Assembly: GCF_900141905.1 (NCBI RefSeq)
Contig: NZ_FQZF01000020.1
Location: 1-64,000 of the forward strand
From: Muricoccus roseus
Lineage (GTDB): Bacteria; Pseudomonadota; Alphaproteobacteria; Acetobacterales; Acetobacteraceae
Length of the DNA: 64,000 nucleotides
Direction of reading: 5' to 3'
Shown here: piece by piece, positions 45,701 to 53,818 of the stretch
How the letters are laid out: every line of letters begins with the position of its first letter
Numbering within the stretch: position 1 is the stretch's first letter
The notes under the pieces: model-generated
What the model saw: only the letters and a program-made list of their open reading frames with translations
Databases searched by the model: none
Told to the model about the DNA's origin: nothing
Position numbers and translations under genes: made by a program

Positions 45701-47833
45701 GTGGATGAGGGCATCCTGCGCCTGACCCGCTTCAGCTCCCCCGACCCGGCCGCGCATTTCCTCGGCCGGCGCAAGCTGGGGCTCGATATCCGCGACGACT
45801 ACGGCCGCCTGATTGCACCGGCGGAAGGCGAGGCCACCGTGCTGCGCCAGGGCGGCGATGACGGGCTGGACACCGCCGGGGTGCAGCCGCCGCAGCGGAT
45901 CGTCGCGCTCTTCTCCGGGGTGGTGGCCGTGGGGGCGGATGGCCGGGCGGTGGTGCCGCTGGACCTGCCCGAGTTCAACGGCGAGCTGCGGCTGATGGCG
46001 GTCGCCTGGTCCGGTGACCGGGTTGGCTCCGCGTCCCGCCCCGTCACGGTTCGGGATCCGGTCGTGGCGGAGGCGCTGCTGCCCCGCTTCCTCGCGCCCG
46101 GCGACGAGGCGCGGCTCCCGGTGCTGCTGCACAATCTCGACCTGCCCTCGGGCGGGGTGACGGCGAGCCTCTCGGTGGAAGGGCCGCTTTCGGTGGAGGG
46201 CGGCAACGCGCTCGGGGGCACCCTGGCCCAGGGCCAGCGGACGCTGCCCGCGGCCACGCTGCGCGTGACGGGTGCGGGGGAGGGGGTGGTGCGCGTCGCC
46301 GTCACCGGCCCTGGCGGCTATTCGGCCACCCATGAGAGCCGGATCACGCTCCGCTCCCCCCGGCCGCTGTCGCGGGAGGTGGTGACCGCCTCCCTCGCGC
46401 CGAACGGCGTGGCGCAGGTGGCGCCGGACCTGGCCCGCTTCTACGCCGGCACGGCCTCGGTGCGGGCCACCTGGGGCCAGCCGGTGCGCTACGACCCGGC
46501 GGCGCTGATGCGCGTGAACCTGGACTTCCCCTTCGCCTGCGGCGAGCAGGCGGCCAGCCGCCTCCTGGCCCTGGTCGGCTTCGAGGGGGAGCCGGACCGT
46601 GAGCTGAAGATGCAGCGCTCCGTGGCCCAGCTTCTGGACAAGCAGCGCTTCGACGGCAGCCTCGGCCTCTGGTCCGCCAACGGGCCGGCGGACCGCTTCG
46701 TCACCTCCTACGGCGCCGAGGCGCTGCTGCGCGCGCGGGCCGCGGGCGTGACGGTGCCGGAGGCGCCGCTCGAGGCGCTGCTGAAGAGCATCCGCGAGGA
46801 CGCCGACCAGTCCCTCTACGAGGAGCCGCTGGACAAGGCGGTGCAGGCCTATCGGATGCACGTCCTCGCCATGGCCGGCCGCGGGCTGCCGGGCGCGGCG
46901 CGGCGCCTCTTCGAGATCCTGGACCAGCTTCCGACCCCGCTGGCCAAGGCGCAGCTCGGGGCGGCCTTCGCGCGCATGGGCGACCGCGCCCGTGCCGAGG
47001 AGGCCTTCGCCGCCGCGCTCGCCGCCCCGGCCCGCCGGCCCTGGTACCAGGATTATGGCAGTGCGGCCCGGGACACGCTGGCCGTCACCCTGTTGCTGAA
47101 GGAGAGCGGCGTGCTCGCCGGCCGGATGCCGGAACTGCTCGGCCGCCTGCCCGGCGCGGAGCTGACGCCGGAGGCGGCCTCCACCCAGGAAGCCACCTGG
47201 GCCGTGCTGCTGGCCTCCTCCCTCGGGCGCGATGGGCGGCCGGTGCGCATCTCCCTGGCCGGGCGGAACCTGACCCAGGCCCCGATCGTCTCGGCCGCGC
47301 TGCAAGGGGCGGCGGAGGTGCGGAACCTCACCGACCGCGCCGTGCCCCAGGCCGTCTCCATCGCCGGCCTGCCGGTGCAGGCCCCGGCTGCGGCGCGGCA
47401 GGGCATGCGGATCGTCCGGCGCTTCTTCAACACGGATGGCAGCCCGGTGAACCTCGACACCGTCACCCAGAACCAGGTCTTCCTGATGCAGTTGGAAGCC
47501 CGGGCGGAAACCGGGGAGACGCATCGCAGCATGGTCCAGCAGGGCCTGCCCGCCGGCTGGGAGATCGTCGGCCGCTTCCCCGAGGGAGAGGTCGCGGGCA
47601 TGACCTTCCTCGGCGAGCTCTCGGCCGCGGAATCCTTCCCGGCGCTGGACGACCGCTTCGCCGCGGCCGTGACCCTCACGCCGGGGCAGCCCATGGCGCG
47701 CTTCGCCGTGCGGATCCGCGCCGTGACCGCCGGGCGGTTCGAGCTGCCGGGGGCGGAGGTGCGGGACATGTACCGCCCCACCGTCTTCGCCCGGCAGAAC
47801 CCGGGCCGTGTGGCGGTGGCGCCGGTGCCCTAA
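42716..47833 (+). CDS. Bacterial alpha-2-macroglobulin family protein
   Basis: This 1705-residue protein has a signal peptide (MRLLRVVALAAALLGGGGAL, cleavage near LAQ) and the domain order of large bacterial macroglobulins such as E. coli YfhM: N-terminal helical and MG domains, a bait-type region, and a thioester domain. The thioester motif CGEQ is at residues 1275-1278 (FPFACGEQAASRLL), so a reactive thioester is likely. No lipobox Cys is seen, so it is probably soluble in the periplasm rather than a lipoprotein. Such proteins trap proteases that enter the periplasm and usually sit next to pbpC, which here is 8 kb away. The MRLLR start at 42716 is preferred over the in-frame 42656. Confidence 0.93.
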   Translation: MRLLRVVALAAALLGGGGALAQGFDLPGLSADSGRYASGLTRRFPAGGTPAQRTQAEQRAQQAEGRGDWQAAITAWEERLGMGNARPEMWLSLGRAALARNPADPAKALMAAQQNFDLVPAGEPEVPSLRLMADALKAQGRWPQVIQALEAVAERLPNDPATRTALMEARREAGMMLRRVQVEPEAEPARACLAFTIAPQRGGSWQPEDWVRAEPAIPGLAVTKESDRLCVAGLPWGRRTRLVLRAGLPGEGGVNLRADLPVDVSMPDRAARVAFDQRAFILPRGAPPRVAIATMNIETLNLRLVRVSERNLVPLTRDTRLGEELSGYQAEDIPESRGRVVWEGKAAVPRFQRNAMQRTVLPLPEALTGSGPGLFVLLARDDAEDTQRMRQTAALPIMATDLGLTAWRGSEGVAVQARGLGDARPKAGVRVALLAHNNDVLGETVTDQDGLARFGGALLRGEGPVAPVALHAQLGDDLVSLDLEAASFDLSDRGVTGRDYPGPVDAFLWLDRGIYRPGEQVRFSLLPRDPSGGVLDLPIRLRLRRPNGQVALEAVPERGPEGVILWSPQLSAGAPVGSWTIEALTDPNRPPIASTSFQVEAFVPERLEVKLGPAPGPLTASAPLSVPVETRFLYGAPGAGLTGSAEMRLAVDPEPFDAWKGWRFGLAEEPFDGGLQSIDIGETDADGKGVLSLSLPNLPDTSRPLRAEVVATMAEPGGRGSKGALTLPVRSAQPFIALRPAFRAGSVDDGAEAAIEAALVSPSGEALSGRLQARLVRERPTWRMTVLNGTARYQTVWLDEPVDVAELTVAPGRPARFARRLGFGRYRLEVTQPGGLAIASLRFRSGWTGSDDPAVPDKVDVAADRRAYAVGDTARLRLTPPFAGRASIAVLTDRVLSVRDVDVPAGGTEVELPVEAGWGPGAWVAVTVFRPGEVPVPGGAAPRRAIGLAWVGLDPAARTLEVALEGEALLRPRQRVQVPVRVANAPGAAWLTLAAVDEGILRLTRFSSPDPAAHFLGRRKLGLDIRDDYGRLIAPAEGEATVLRQGGDDGLDTAGVQPPQRIVALFSGVVAVGADGRAVVPLDLPEFNGELRLMAVAWSGDRVGSASRPVTVRDPVVAEALLPRFLAPGDEARLPVLLHNLDLPSGGVTASLSVEGPLSVEGGNALGGTLAQGQRTLPAATLRVTGAGEGVVRVAVTGPGGYSATHESRITLRSPRPLSREVVTASLAPNGVAQVAPDLARFYAGTASVRATWGQPVRYDPAALMRVNLDFPFACGEQAASRLLALVGFEGEPDRELKMQRSVAQLLDKQRFDGSLGLWSANGPADRFVTSYGAEALLRARAAGVTVPEAPLEALLKSIREDADQSLYEEPLDKAVQAYRMHVLAMAGRGLPGAARRLFEILDQLPTPLAKAQLGAAFARMGDRARAEEAFAAALAAPARRPWYQDYGSAARDTLAVTLLLKESGVLAGRMPELLGRLPGAELTPEAASTQEATWAVLLASSLGRDGRPVRISLAGRNLTQAPIVSAALQGAAEVRNLTDRAVPQAVSIAGLPVQAPAAARQGMRIVRRFFNTDGSPVNLDTVTQNQVFLMQLEARAETGETHRSMVQQGLPAGWEIVGRFPEGEVAGMTFLGELSAAESFPALDDRFAAAVTLTPGQPMARFAVRIRAVTAGRFELPGAEVRDMYRPTVFARQNPGRVAVAPVP

Positions 47834-47880
47834 GGCCGGGTGATCCCGCTTGGGGTTGGGTTCGGGGCTGACGGTTGCTC

Positions 47881-48112
47881 CCGGGGAGAGGAAGAAGGAA
47901 TTCTTCCTCTCCCCGGACCCCTCACCATCATCTTCTTTTACGAGTTTGGAATCCCTCGGCTGATGGTGCGCCTCGGGTCGTCGACCCGAGGCGACTGCAG
48001 GGGCAGGATCAATCCCCTCGATCAGAGATCCCTTCGATCAGGGTATCCACGGCAGTCCGACGGGGGTCCAAGGGCCTTAGGCCCTTGGCGGGTGAAGGGC
48101 GGAGCCCTCAAC
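47881..48112 (+). repeat. Structured intergenic repeat, copy 2
   Basis: The second copy is very similar to the one after phoB. Hairpin A has arms 47881-47896 and 47901-47916 with loop GGAA. Hairpin B has arms 47969-47979 and 47983-47993, an 11-bp perfect stem. Hairpin C has arms 48068-48076 and 48080-48088. It starts 47 bases after the macroglobulin stop. Together with the fruB leader it fills the 463-base gap; the remaining 185 bases hold only the direct repeat at 48127 and the ribosome site. Confidence 0.85.
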
Positions 48113-48126
48113 GGGATCTCCCAACA

Positions 48127-48143
48127 GTTCAGAACCCGTTCAG
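48127..48143. promoter_or_regulatory. GTTCAG direct repeat before fruB
   Basis: GTTCAG occurs at 48127-48132 and 48138-48143, 11 bases apart, about one helical turn. It lies 154 bases before fruB and could be an operator, but no regulator gene is nearby and no clear -35/-10 pair was found. Confidence 0.25.
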
Positions 48144-48296
48144 CCAGTGGAAGTCACCCATCGCCTTCATGCGTTTGCAAGGTGGAACGGCCTATACGGC
48201 CCCTGGGCAGGAAGGCAGAATCCTCTAAAGGCGCCTCCTTCCGAAGGCATCTGTCTTCTCGGTGAAGACCGGGGAGGCATGAGGAGGCAGACGCGC

Positions 48297-50780
48297 ATGG
48301 TGGCGATCACCGAATCCCTGGTCCGGCTGGGGCTGACCGCCCGGGACAAGGAGGACGCCATTCGCCAGACCGCCGCCATCCTGGCGGAGGAGGGCAGCGT
48401 CGGCGCCGGTTATGGGGACAGCATGCTGGCGCGGGAGCGGCAGGTGCCGACCTATCTAGGCAGCGGCATCGCCATTCCGCACGGGATGCGGGGGGATGCG
48501 GCGATGGTCCGGCGCACCGCCGTCGCCGTGGCGCAGTTCCCGCAGGGCGTTCCCTGGGGTGACGGACAGACGGTGCATCTCGCCATCGGCATCGCCGCCC
48601 AGTCGGACGAGCATGTGCAGGTGCTGGCCGCCCTGACCGGCGTGCTGCAGGAACCCGAGCTGGCCGAGGCGCTGGGCCGCACGCGCGACAAGGGCGAGAT
48701 CCTGCGCGCCCTGGGCGGGGCCGCCCCCGCCGTGCCTGCCGAGCCCGCGGTGATGCCGGAGGGCTATGATCACCGCGTCTCGGCCGAGATCGTCGGGCAT
48801 GCCGGCTTCCACGCCCGCCCGGCCACGGCCTTCGCCACCCTCGCCAAGAGCTTCGCGGCCGAGATCCTGGTGGGGCATGGCGGCAAGCTGGCCAATGGCA
48901 AGTCCATGGCCGCGCTGCTCACGCTCGGCGCCGAGCGGGGCGCGGTGCTGGAGATCGGGGCGCGGGGCCCGGACGGGGCCGAGGCGGTGCGGGCCCTGGC
49001 CGAGGCCGTCGCGGGCGGCCTGGGCGACACGGACGAGCCCGAGACGCCCGCCCCGGCAACGCGGGCCGTGGCGGCCGTGCCCTATCGCGGCGCGGTGCGG
49101 CGGGGCGTCGCGGCCTCCCCCGGCCTGGCGATCGCGCGCACGCACCGGCTGCGCCATGCGGCCCCCGTGTTGACGGAGGACACGCCCGCGGGCGACCCGG
49201 CCGAGGAGGCGAAGCGGCTGGAGGCGGCGCTGGCCCGCGCCCATGAGGAGCTGCGGGTGCTCCAGGCCGAGGTCTCGGCCCGCTCGGGCTCCAAGCAGGC
49301 CGCGATCTTCCTCGCGCATCAGGAGCTGGTGGACGATCCGGAGCTGGTCGGCGCCGCCCGGGCGCGGGTGGCCCAGGGCCTCTCCGCCGCCGCCGCCTGG
49401 CGTGCCGTGACCGAGGCGCGGGCACGGGAGATGGAATCGCTCCGCGATGCGCTGCTGGCCGAGCGCGGGCGGGATGTGCGGGATGTGGGGGCGCGGGTCG
49501 TCCGCATCCTCTCCGGGGCGCCCGAGGCGCCCGGCCTCGTCCTGCCGGAACACCCGGTGATCCTGCTGGCCGAGGATCTCGCGCCGTCGGACACGGCGGG
49601 GCTGGATGTGAAGCGCGTGCTCGGCCTGGCGACCGCGCTGGGCGGCCCGAACTCCCACACCGCCATCCTCGCCCGCGCCCTGGGCCTGCCGGCGGTGGCG
49701 GGGCTCGGCGAGGCCATCCTGGGCATTCCGGACGGGACGGAGGCCGTGCTGGACGGCGATGGCGGCGTGCTGCTGCCCGAGCCGGACGCGCATGACCGGG
49801 CCCTGGCCGAGAAGGCCCGGGGCGAGCGCCAGGCCGCCGATGCCGAGGCGCGGGAGGCCGCCTATCGCCCGGCCTTCACGCGCGACGGCCGCCGGCTGGA
49901 GACGGTGGCGAATATCGGGACCCCCGCCGAGGCCGCCGCGGCCGTTGCGGCGGGTGCCGAGGGCGTGGGCCTGCTGCGCACCGAATTCCTCTTCCTGGAC
50001 CGCGAGGCGGCGCCGGACGAGGAGGAGCAGTTCCAGGCCCTGCATGCCATGACGGAGGCGCTGCGCGGCCTGCCGCTGATCGTGCGCACCCTCGATATCG
50101 GCGGCGACAAGGAGGTGCCCTATCTGCGCCTGCCGCGGGAGGACAACCCCTTCCTCGGCATCCGCGGCCTGCGCCTCTGCCTTCAGCGGCCGGACCTGTT
50201 CCGGCCGCAGCTCCGCGCCGTCGCCCGCGCGGCACGGGCCGCGCCGGCCGGGGCGGTGAAGGTAATGTTCCCCATGGTGGCGAGCGTGGAGGAATACCGC
50301 GAGGGCCGCACGGCGCTGGAAGCCGTGCGCGCCGAGCTGGGCGCGCCGCCTATGGAGGTCGGAATCATGGTGGAGGTGCCCTCCGCCGCCGCCATGGCGG
50401 ATGTGCTGGCGCGGGAGGTGGACTTCTTCTCCATCGGCACGAACGACCTGACGCAATACGTGCTGGCGATGGACCGGATGCACCCCGCCCTCGCGACGAA
50501 GGCGGATGGGCTGCATCCCGCGGTGCTGCGGCTGATCGGGCAGGTGGTCCAGGCGGCCCATGCCGAGGGCAAGTGGGCCGGCGTCTGCGGCAACTTGGCG
50601 GCCGAGCGCGAGGCCTGCGCCATCCTGGTCGGCCTGGGGGTGGACGAGCTCTCCGTCTCGCCGCCCTCGGTGCCGGAGCTGAAGGCGCGCATCCGCGGGC
50701 TGCGGATGAGCGAGGCGAAGCGGCTGGCCGAGCGCGCGCTGGCCTGCGGCACGGCGGCCGAGGTGAGGGCGCTCTCGTGA
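48297..50780 (+). CDS. fruB: FruB: PTS EIIA(Fru)-HPr-Enzyme I fusion
   Basis: The 827-residue protein joins three PTS parts: EIIA-Fru (about 1-145, His62 in GSGIAIPHGM), HPr (about 155-245, His172 in GHAGFHARPATAFA) and Enzyme I (about 260-825, His454 in GGPNSHTAILARALG, PEP-site residues in GVGLLRTEFLFLDRE and GVCGNLAAE). It passes phosphate from PEP to FruA during fructose uptake. The start MVAITESLVR at 48297 has AGGAGG nine bases upstream; an earlier ATG at 48279 is too close to its Shine-Dalgarno. Its stop overlaps the fruK GTG start. Confidence 0.95.
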   Translation: MVAITESLVRLGLTARDKEDAIRQTAAILAEEGSVGAGYGDSMLARERQVPTYLGSGIAIPHGMRGDAAMVRRTAVAVAQFPQGVPWGDGQTVHLAIGIAAQSDEHVQVLAALTGVLQEPELAEALGRTRDKGEILRALGGAAPAVPAEPAVMPEGYDHRVSAEIVGHAGFHARPATAFATLAKSFAAEILVGHGGKLANGKSMAALLTLGAERGAVLEIGARGPDGAEAVRALAEAVAGGLGDTDEPETPAPATRAVAAVPYRGAVRRGVAASPGLAIARTHRLRHAAPVLTEDTPAGDPAEEAKRLEAALARAHEELRVLQAEVSARSGSKQAAIFLAHQELVDDPELVGAARARVAQGLSAAAAWRAVTEARAREMESLRDALLAERGRDVRDVGARVVRILSGAPEAPGLVLPEHPVILLAEDLAPSDTAGLDVKRVLGLATALGGPNSHTAILARALGLPAVAGLGEAILGIPDGTEAVLDGDGGVLLPEPDAHDRALAEKARGERQAADAEAREAAYRPAFTRDGRRLETVANIGTPAEAAAAVAAGAEGVGLLRTEFLFLDREAAPDEEEQFQALHAMTEALRGLPLIVRTLDIGGDKEVPYLRLPREDNPFLGIRGLRLCLQRPDLFRPQLRAVARAARAAPAGAVKVMFPMVASVEEYREGRTALEAVRAELGAPPMEVGIMVEVPSAAAMADVLAREVDFFSIGTNDLTQYVLAMDRMHPALATKADGLHPAVLRLIGQVVQAAHAEGKWAGVCGNLAAEREACAILVGLGVDELSVSPPSVPELKARIRGLRMSEAKRLAERALACGTAAEVRALS

Positions 50781-51727
50781 GACCCGTCCTCACCGTCACG
50801 CCCAACCCCGCGCTCGACCTGACTACGCGGCTGGACGTGCTGACCCCCGGCGCGGTGAACCGCGTGCGCGAGGCGCAGGAGGATCCGGGCGGCAAGGGGA
50901 TCAATGTCGCCGGCTTCCTCGCCTCCCAGGCTGCGCCCGTGCCGGTGCGGGCCACGGGCTGGCTGGGCGAGGGGAATGCGGCGGTGTTCCGCGCCTTCCT
51001 CGCGCAGGGTGGAGTCGACGATCGCTTCCTCTCCGTCCCCGGCAGCACGCGGACCAATGTGAAGATCGTGGAGGATGACGAGCGCGTCACCGACCTGAAC
51101 TTCCCCGGCTTCACGGTGGATGCGGCGGCGGAGGCCGCGCTGCTCCGGGCGGTGCGGGAGGCGGCGGCGGGCGCCGGTTGGGTCGCCCTCTGCGGCTCCC
51201 TGCCGAAAGGTGCGTCCCCGGACCTGCATGCCCGGATGCTCGCCGAGGCGCGGCAGGCCGGAGCGAAGGTGCTGCTGGACGCCTCCGGCCCGCCCTTCGC
51301 CGCCGGGCTGGCCGCCCGTCCGGACTGCATCAAGCCGAACGGCGAGGAATTGGGAGAGCTGCTGGGCGAGCGCATCGCGGGCGTGGCCGACGCGGCCGCC
51401 GCGCTGGGCAAGGTGCAGGCGCGCGGCGTGGCGACGGTGATCGTCTCGCTCGGCGCGGAGGGCGCGGTTTTCGCGGAGGGCGACCGGCGCGTGCATGCGG
51501 TGGGCCGCCCGCGCGCGCTGCGCTCCACCGTGGGCGCGGGGGACGCGATGGTGGCGGGCTGGCTGATGGGCGGCCTGCGCGGGCTCGACCTGGCGGAGCG
51601 GGCAAGGCTGGCGACGGCCTTCTCGCTCGGCGCGCTCTCCACCCTCGGGCCGCGCCTGCCGGATGCGGCGGAGATCGCGTCGCTGGCGGATTTGGTCGAG
51701 GTCGAGACGCTGCCGGACGCGGCGTGA
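50777..51727 (+). CDS. fruK: FruK, 1-phosphofructokinase
   Basis: A 316-residue PfkB-family kinase starting at GTG 50777 (VRPVLTVTPNPALDLT). Family motifs are EDPGGKGINVAGFL near the start and STVGAGDAMVAGWL near the end with the catalytic Asp. It phosphorylates fructose 1-phosphate, delivered by FruA, to fructose 1,6-bisphosphate. It is coupled to fruB by a GTGA overlap and precedes fruA by 12 bases. Confidence 0.95.
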   Translation: MRPVLTVTPNPALDLTTRLDVLTPGAVNRVREAQEDPGGKGINVAGFLASQAAPVPVRATGWLGEGNAAVFRAFLAQGGVDDRFLSVPGSTRTNVKIVEDDERVTDLNFPGFTVDAAAEAALLRAVREAAAGAGWVALCGSLPKGASPDLHARMLAEARQAGAKVLLDASGPPFAAGLAARPDCIKPNGEELGELLGERIAGVADAAAALGKVQARGVATVIVSLGAEGAVFAEGDRRVHAVGRPRALRSTVGAGDAMVAGWLMGGLRGLDLAERARLATAFSLGALSTLGPRLPDAAEIASLADLVEVETLPDAA

Positions 51728-51739
51728 GGAGGGTTTGAG

Positions 51740-53557
51740 ATGAGCAGGATCCTGGCCCTGACGGCATGCCCGTCGGGCACCGCGCATTCGGTGATGGCGG
51801 CGGAGGCGCTGAAGAAGCAGGCCGCGCTGCTGGGCCACGAGATCGAGGCCCGGGTGATCGACCCCGCCGCCGGGGCGGCCGCCTGGGCGGATGACGCGGC
51901 GATCGCCGCCGCCGACGGCGTGGTGCTGGCGACCGATACGCGCGTGGATCTCGGTGCGCTGGGCAGCCGGCGGATGCATGTGACGAGCACGGCCTCGGCC
52001 ATCCGGGACCCGGCGGGGGCGATCCATGCCGCGCTCGCCCTGGGCGGCAGGGCGGAAGCGGCGGCCCCGGCCGTGCCAACCCATGCCGCGACCCCCGCCC
52101 CGGCGGGCGAGACCGCAGCCGCGCCGGCCAGCGCCGTGGCGCCTGCCGCGGGGCCGCGCAAGCGGCTGGTGGCGATCACCGCATGCCCCACCGGCATCGC
52201 GCATACCTTCATGGCCGCGGAGGCGCTGAAGCGCCAGGCAGCCGCGATGGGCCACGAGATCGCGGTGGAAACCCAGGGCTCGGTGGGCGCGAAGAACGTG
52301 CTGACCGATGAGCAGATCGCGGGCGCCGATGCCGTGATCATCGCGGCCGACACGGCTGTCGATCTCTCCCGCTTCGCCGGCAAGGCGCTGTACCAGACCG
52401 ATACCGGTTCGGCGCTGAAGAAGGCGCCCGCCGTGATCGAGGCCGCGCTGGCGACGGAGGCGCCCGCAGCCATCCCTGCCGCGCGCGGCGCGGCACCGGC
52501 GGCCCGCGCGGCGGGCAAGGCGCAGTCGGGCAAAGCGCAGTCCGGCCCCTACAAGCACCTGCTCACCGGCGTCTCCTACATGCTGCCGGTGGTGGTCGCG
52601 GGTGGGTTGCTGATCGCGCTCTCCTTCGTCTTCGGCATCGAGGCCTTCAAGGAACCCGGCACGCTGCCGGCCGCGCTGATGCAGATCGGTGGCGGCGCGG
52701 CCTTCCTGCTGATGGTGCCCGTGCTGTCCGGCTTCATCGCCTATTCCATCGCGGACCGGCCGGGCCTCGCGCCCGGGCTGATCGGCGGGCTGCTGGCGCA
52801 GCAGCTCGGGGCCGGCTTCCTCGGCGGCATCGTCTCCGGCTTCATCGCCGGCTATTCGGCGAAGCTCATCGCCGAGAAGGTGCGGCTGCCCGAGGGCATC
52901 CAGGGGCTGATGCCGGTGCTGGTCATCCCGCTCCTCGCCACGGCCATCACGGGGCTGCTGATGGTCTATGTCATCGGCGCGCCGATGAAGGGGATCATGG
53001 ACGGGCTGACCGCCTGGCTCGGTGGCATGTCCTCCACCAACGCCGTTCTGCTCGGCGCGCTGCTCGGCGCGATGATGTGCTTCGACATGGGAGGGCCGGT
53101 GAACAAGGCAGCCTATGCCTTCACCGTCGGCCTGCTCTCCTCCTCCTCCTTCGGGCCGATGGCGGCCACGATGGCGGCGGGCATGGTGCCGCCGCTCGCC
53201 CTTGCCCTCGCCACCTTCATCGCGCCGCGCAAGTTCGTGGCCTCCGAAATCGAGGCGCGGCAGGCGACGGGCGTGCTCGGCCTCTGCTTCATCAGCGAGG
53301 GCGCCATCCCCTATGTGGCGCGCGACCCGCTGCGGGTGATCCCGACCATGATGATCGGCGGCGCGGTGACGGGCGCCCTCTCCATGCTCTTCGGCTGCAC
53401 CCTGCGCGCGCCGCATGGCGGCCTGTTCGTGCTGCTGATCCCGGGGGCGGTGGGCAATGTGGCGATGTACCTCGCTGCCATCGCGGCCGGCACCGTGGTC
53501 GGGGCGGTGCTGGTGGCCATTGTGAAGCGGCCGGCGGCGGAGGTGGCGTCGGGCTGA
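51740..53557 (+). CDS. fruA: FruA: fructose PTS EIIB'-EIIB-EIIC
   Basis: The 605-residue permease has two EIIB units and one EIIC. The first EIIB has Cys10 in LTACPSGTAHSVMAAEAL and the second Cys149 in ITACPTGIAHTFMAAEAL. An Ala/Lys-rich linker leads to the EIIC membrane domain (about 270-600; LTGVSYMLPVVVAGGLLIAL, MCFDMGGPVNKAAYAFTVG, FISEGAIPYVARDPLRV). It imports fructose as fructose 1-phosphate. In E. coli the first EIIB-like unit (FruB') has lost its Cys; here both retain CP[ST]G.AH. The structured repeat starts 29 bases after its stop. Confidence 0.95.
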   Translation: MSRILALTACPSGTAHSVMAAEALKKQAALLGHEIEARVIDPAAGAAAWADDAAIAAADGVVLATDTRVDLGALGSRRMHVTSTASAIRDPAGAIHAALALGGRAEAAAPAVPTHAATPAPAGETAAAPASAVAPAAGPRKRLVAITACPTGIAHTFMAAEALKRQAAAMGHEIAVETQGSVGAKNVLTDEQIAGADAVIIAADTAVDLSRFAGKALYQTDTGSALKKAPAVIEAALATEAPAAIPAARGAAPAARAAGKAQSGKAQSGPYKHLLTGVSYMLPVVVAGGLLIALSFVFGIEAFKEPGTLPAALMQIGGGAAFLLMVPVLSGFIAYSIADRPGLAPGLIGGLLAQQLGAGFLGGIVSGFIAGYSAKLIAEKVRLPEGIQGLMPVLVIPLLATAITGLLMVYVIGAPMKGIMDGLTAWLGGMSSTNAVLLGALLGAMMCFDMGGPVNKAAYAFTVGLLSSSSFGPMAATMAAGMVPPLALALATFIAPRKFVASEIEARQATGVLGLCFISEGAIPYVARDPLRVIPTMMIGGAVTGALSMLFGCTLRAPHGGLFVLLIPGAVGNVAMYLAAIAAGTVVGAVLVAIVKRPAAEVASG

Positions 53558-53586
53558 CCAGGGGCCTGGGCCTGAACGGAGGCGCC

Positions 53587-53818
53587 CCGGGAGGGAGAAG
53601 GAATTCTCCCTCCCGGACCCTCCCTCATCTTTTCTGGAAGACTGCCGTGGAATGTGTGGCTGGAGGTGCGCCTGAGGTCCATGACCTCAGGCGACTGCGG
53701 CGTCAGCCCACGCAGGAAAAAAATCAAACTGCCTGCGGCGCCACAGCGATCATCGCATCCCCGGCAGGCCGAACGCGGGGTCCGGGAGGCAGCGCCTCCC
53801 GGGGGCGGGGAGCCTGAA
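53587..53818 (+). repeat. Structured intergenic repeat, copy 3, diverged
   Basis: This copy has the same three hairpins in the same order but different stem sequences. Hairpin A has arms 53587-53599 and 53604-53616 with the same GGAA loop. Hairpin B has arms 53669-53679 and 53683-53693. Hairpin C has arms 53782-53790 and 53794-53802. The changes in one arm are matched in the other. The GGTG and ACTGC flanks of B and the CTCATCTTTT block after A are kept. The right part overlaps the 3' end of the minus-strand gene that ends at 53724. Confidence 0.75.

Noticed and set aside
42665-47524. A 1619-codon open frame antisense to the macroglobulin gene
   Set aside because: It mirrors the GC-rich codon structure of the real gene, is His/Gly/Arg-rich, and shows no domain pattern; the plus-strand protein has a signal peptide and the CGEQ thioester motif.
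50183-53416. A 1077-codon antisense frame across fruB, fruK and fruA
   Set aside because: It spans three clear genes and is rich in His, Arg and Gly as expected from antisense reading of GC-rich codons.
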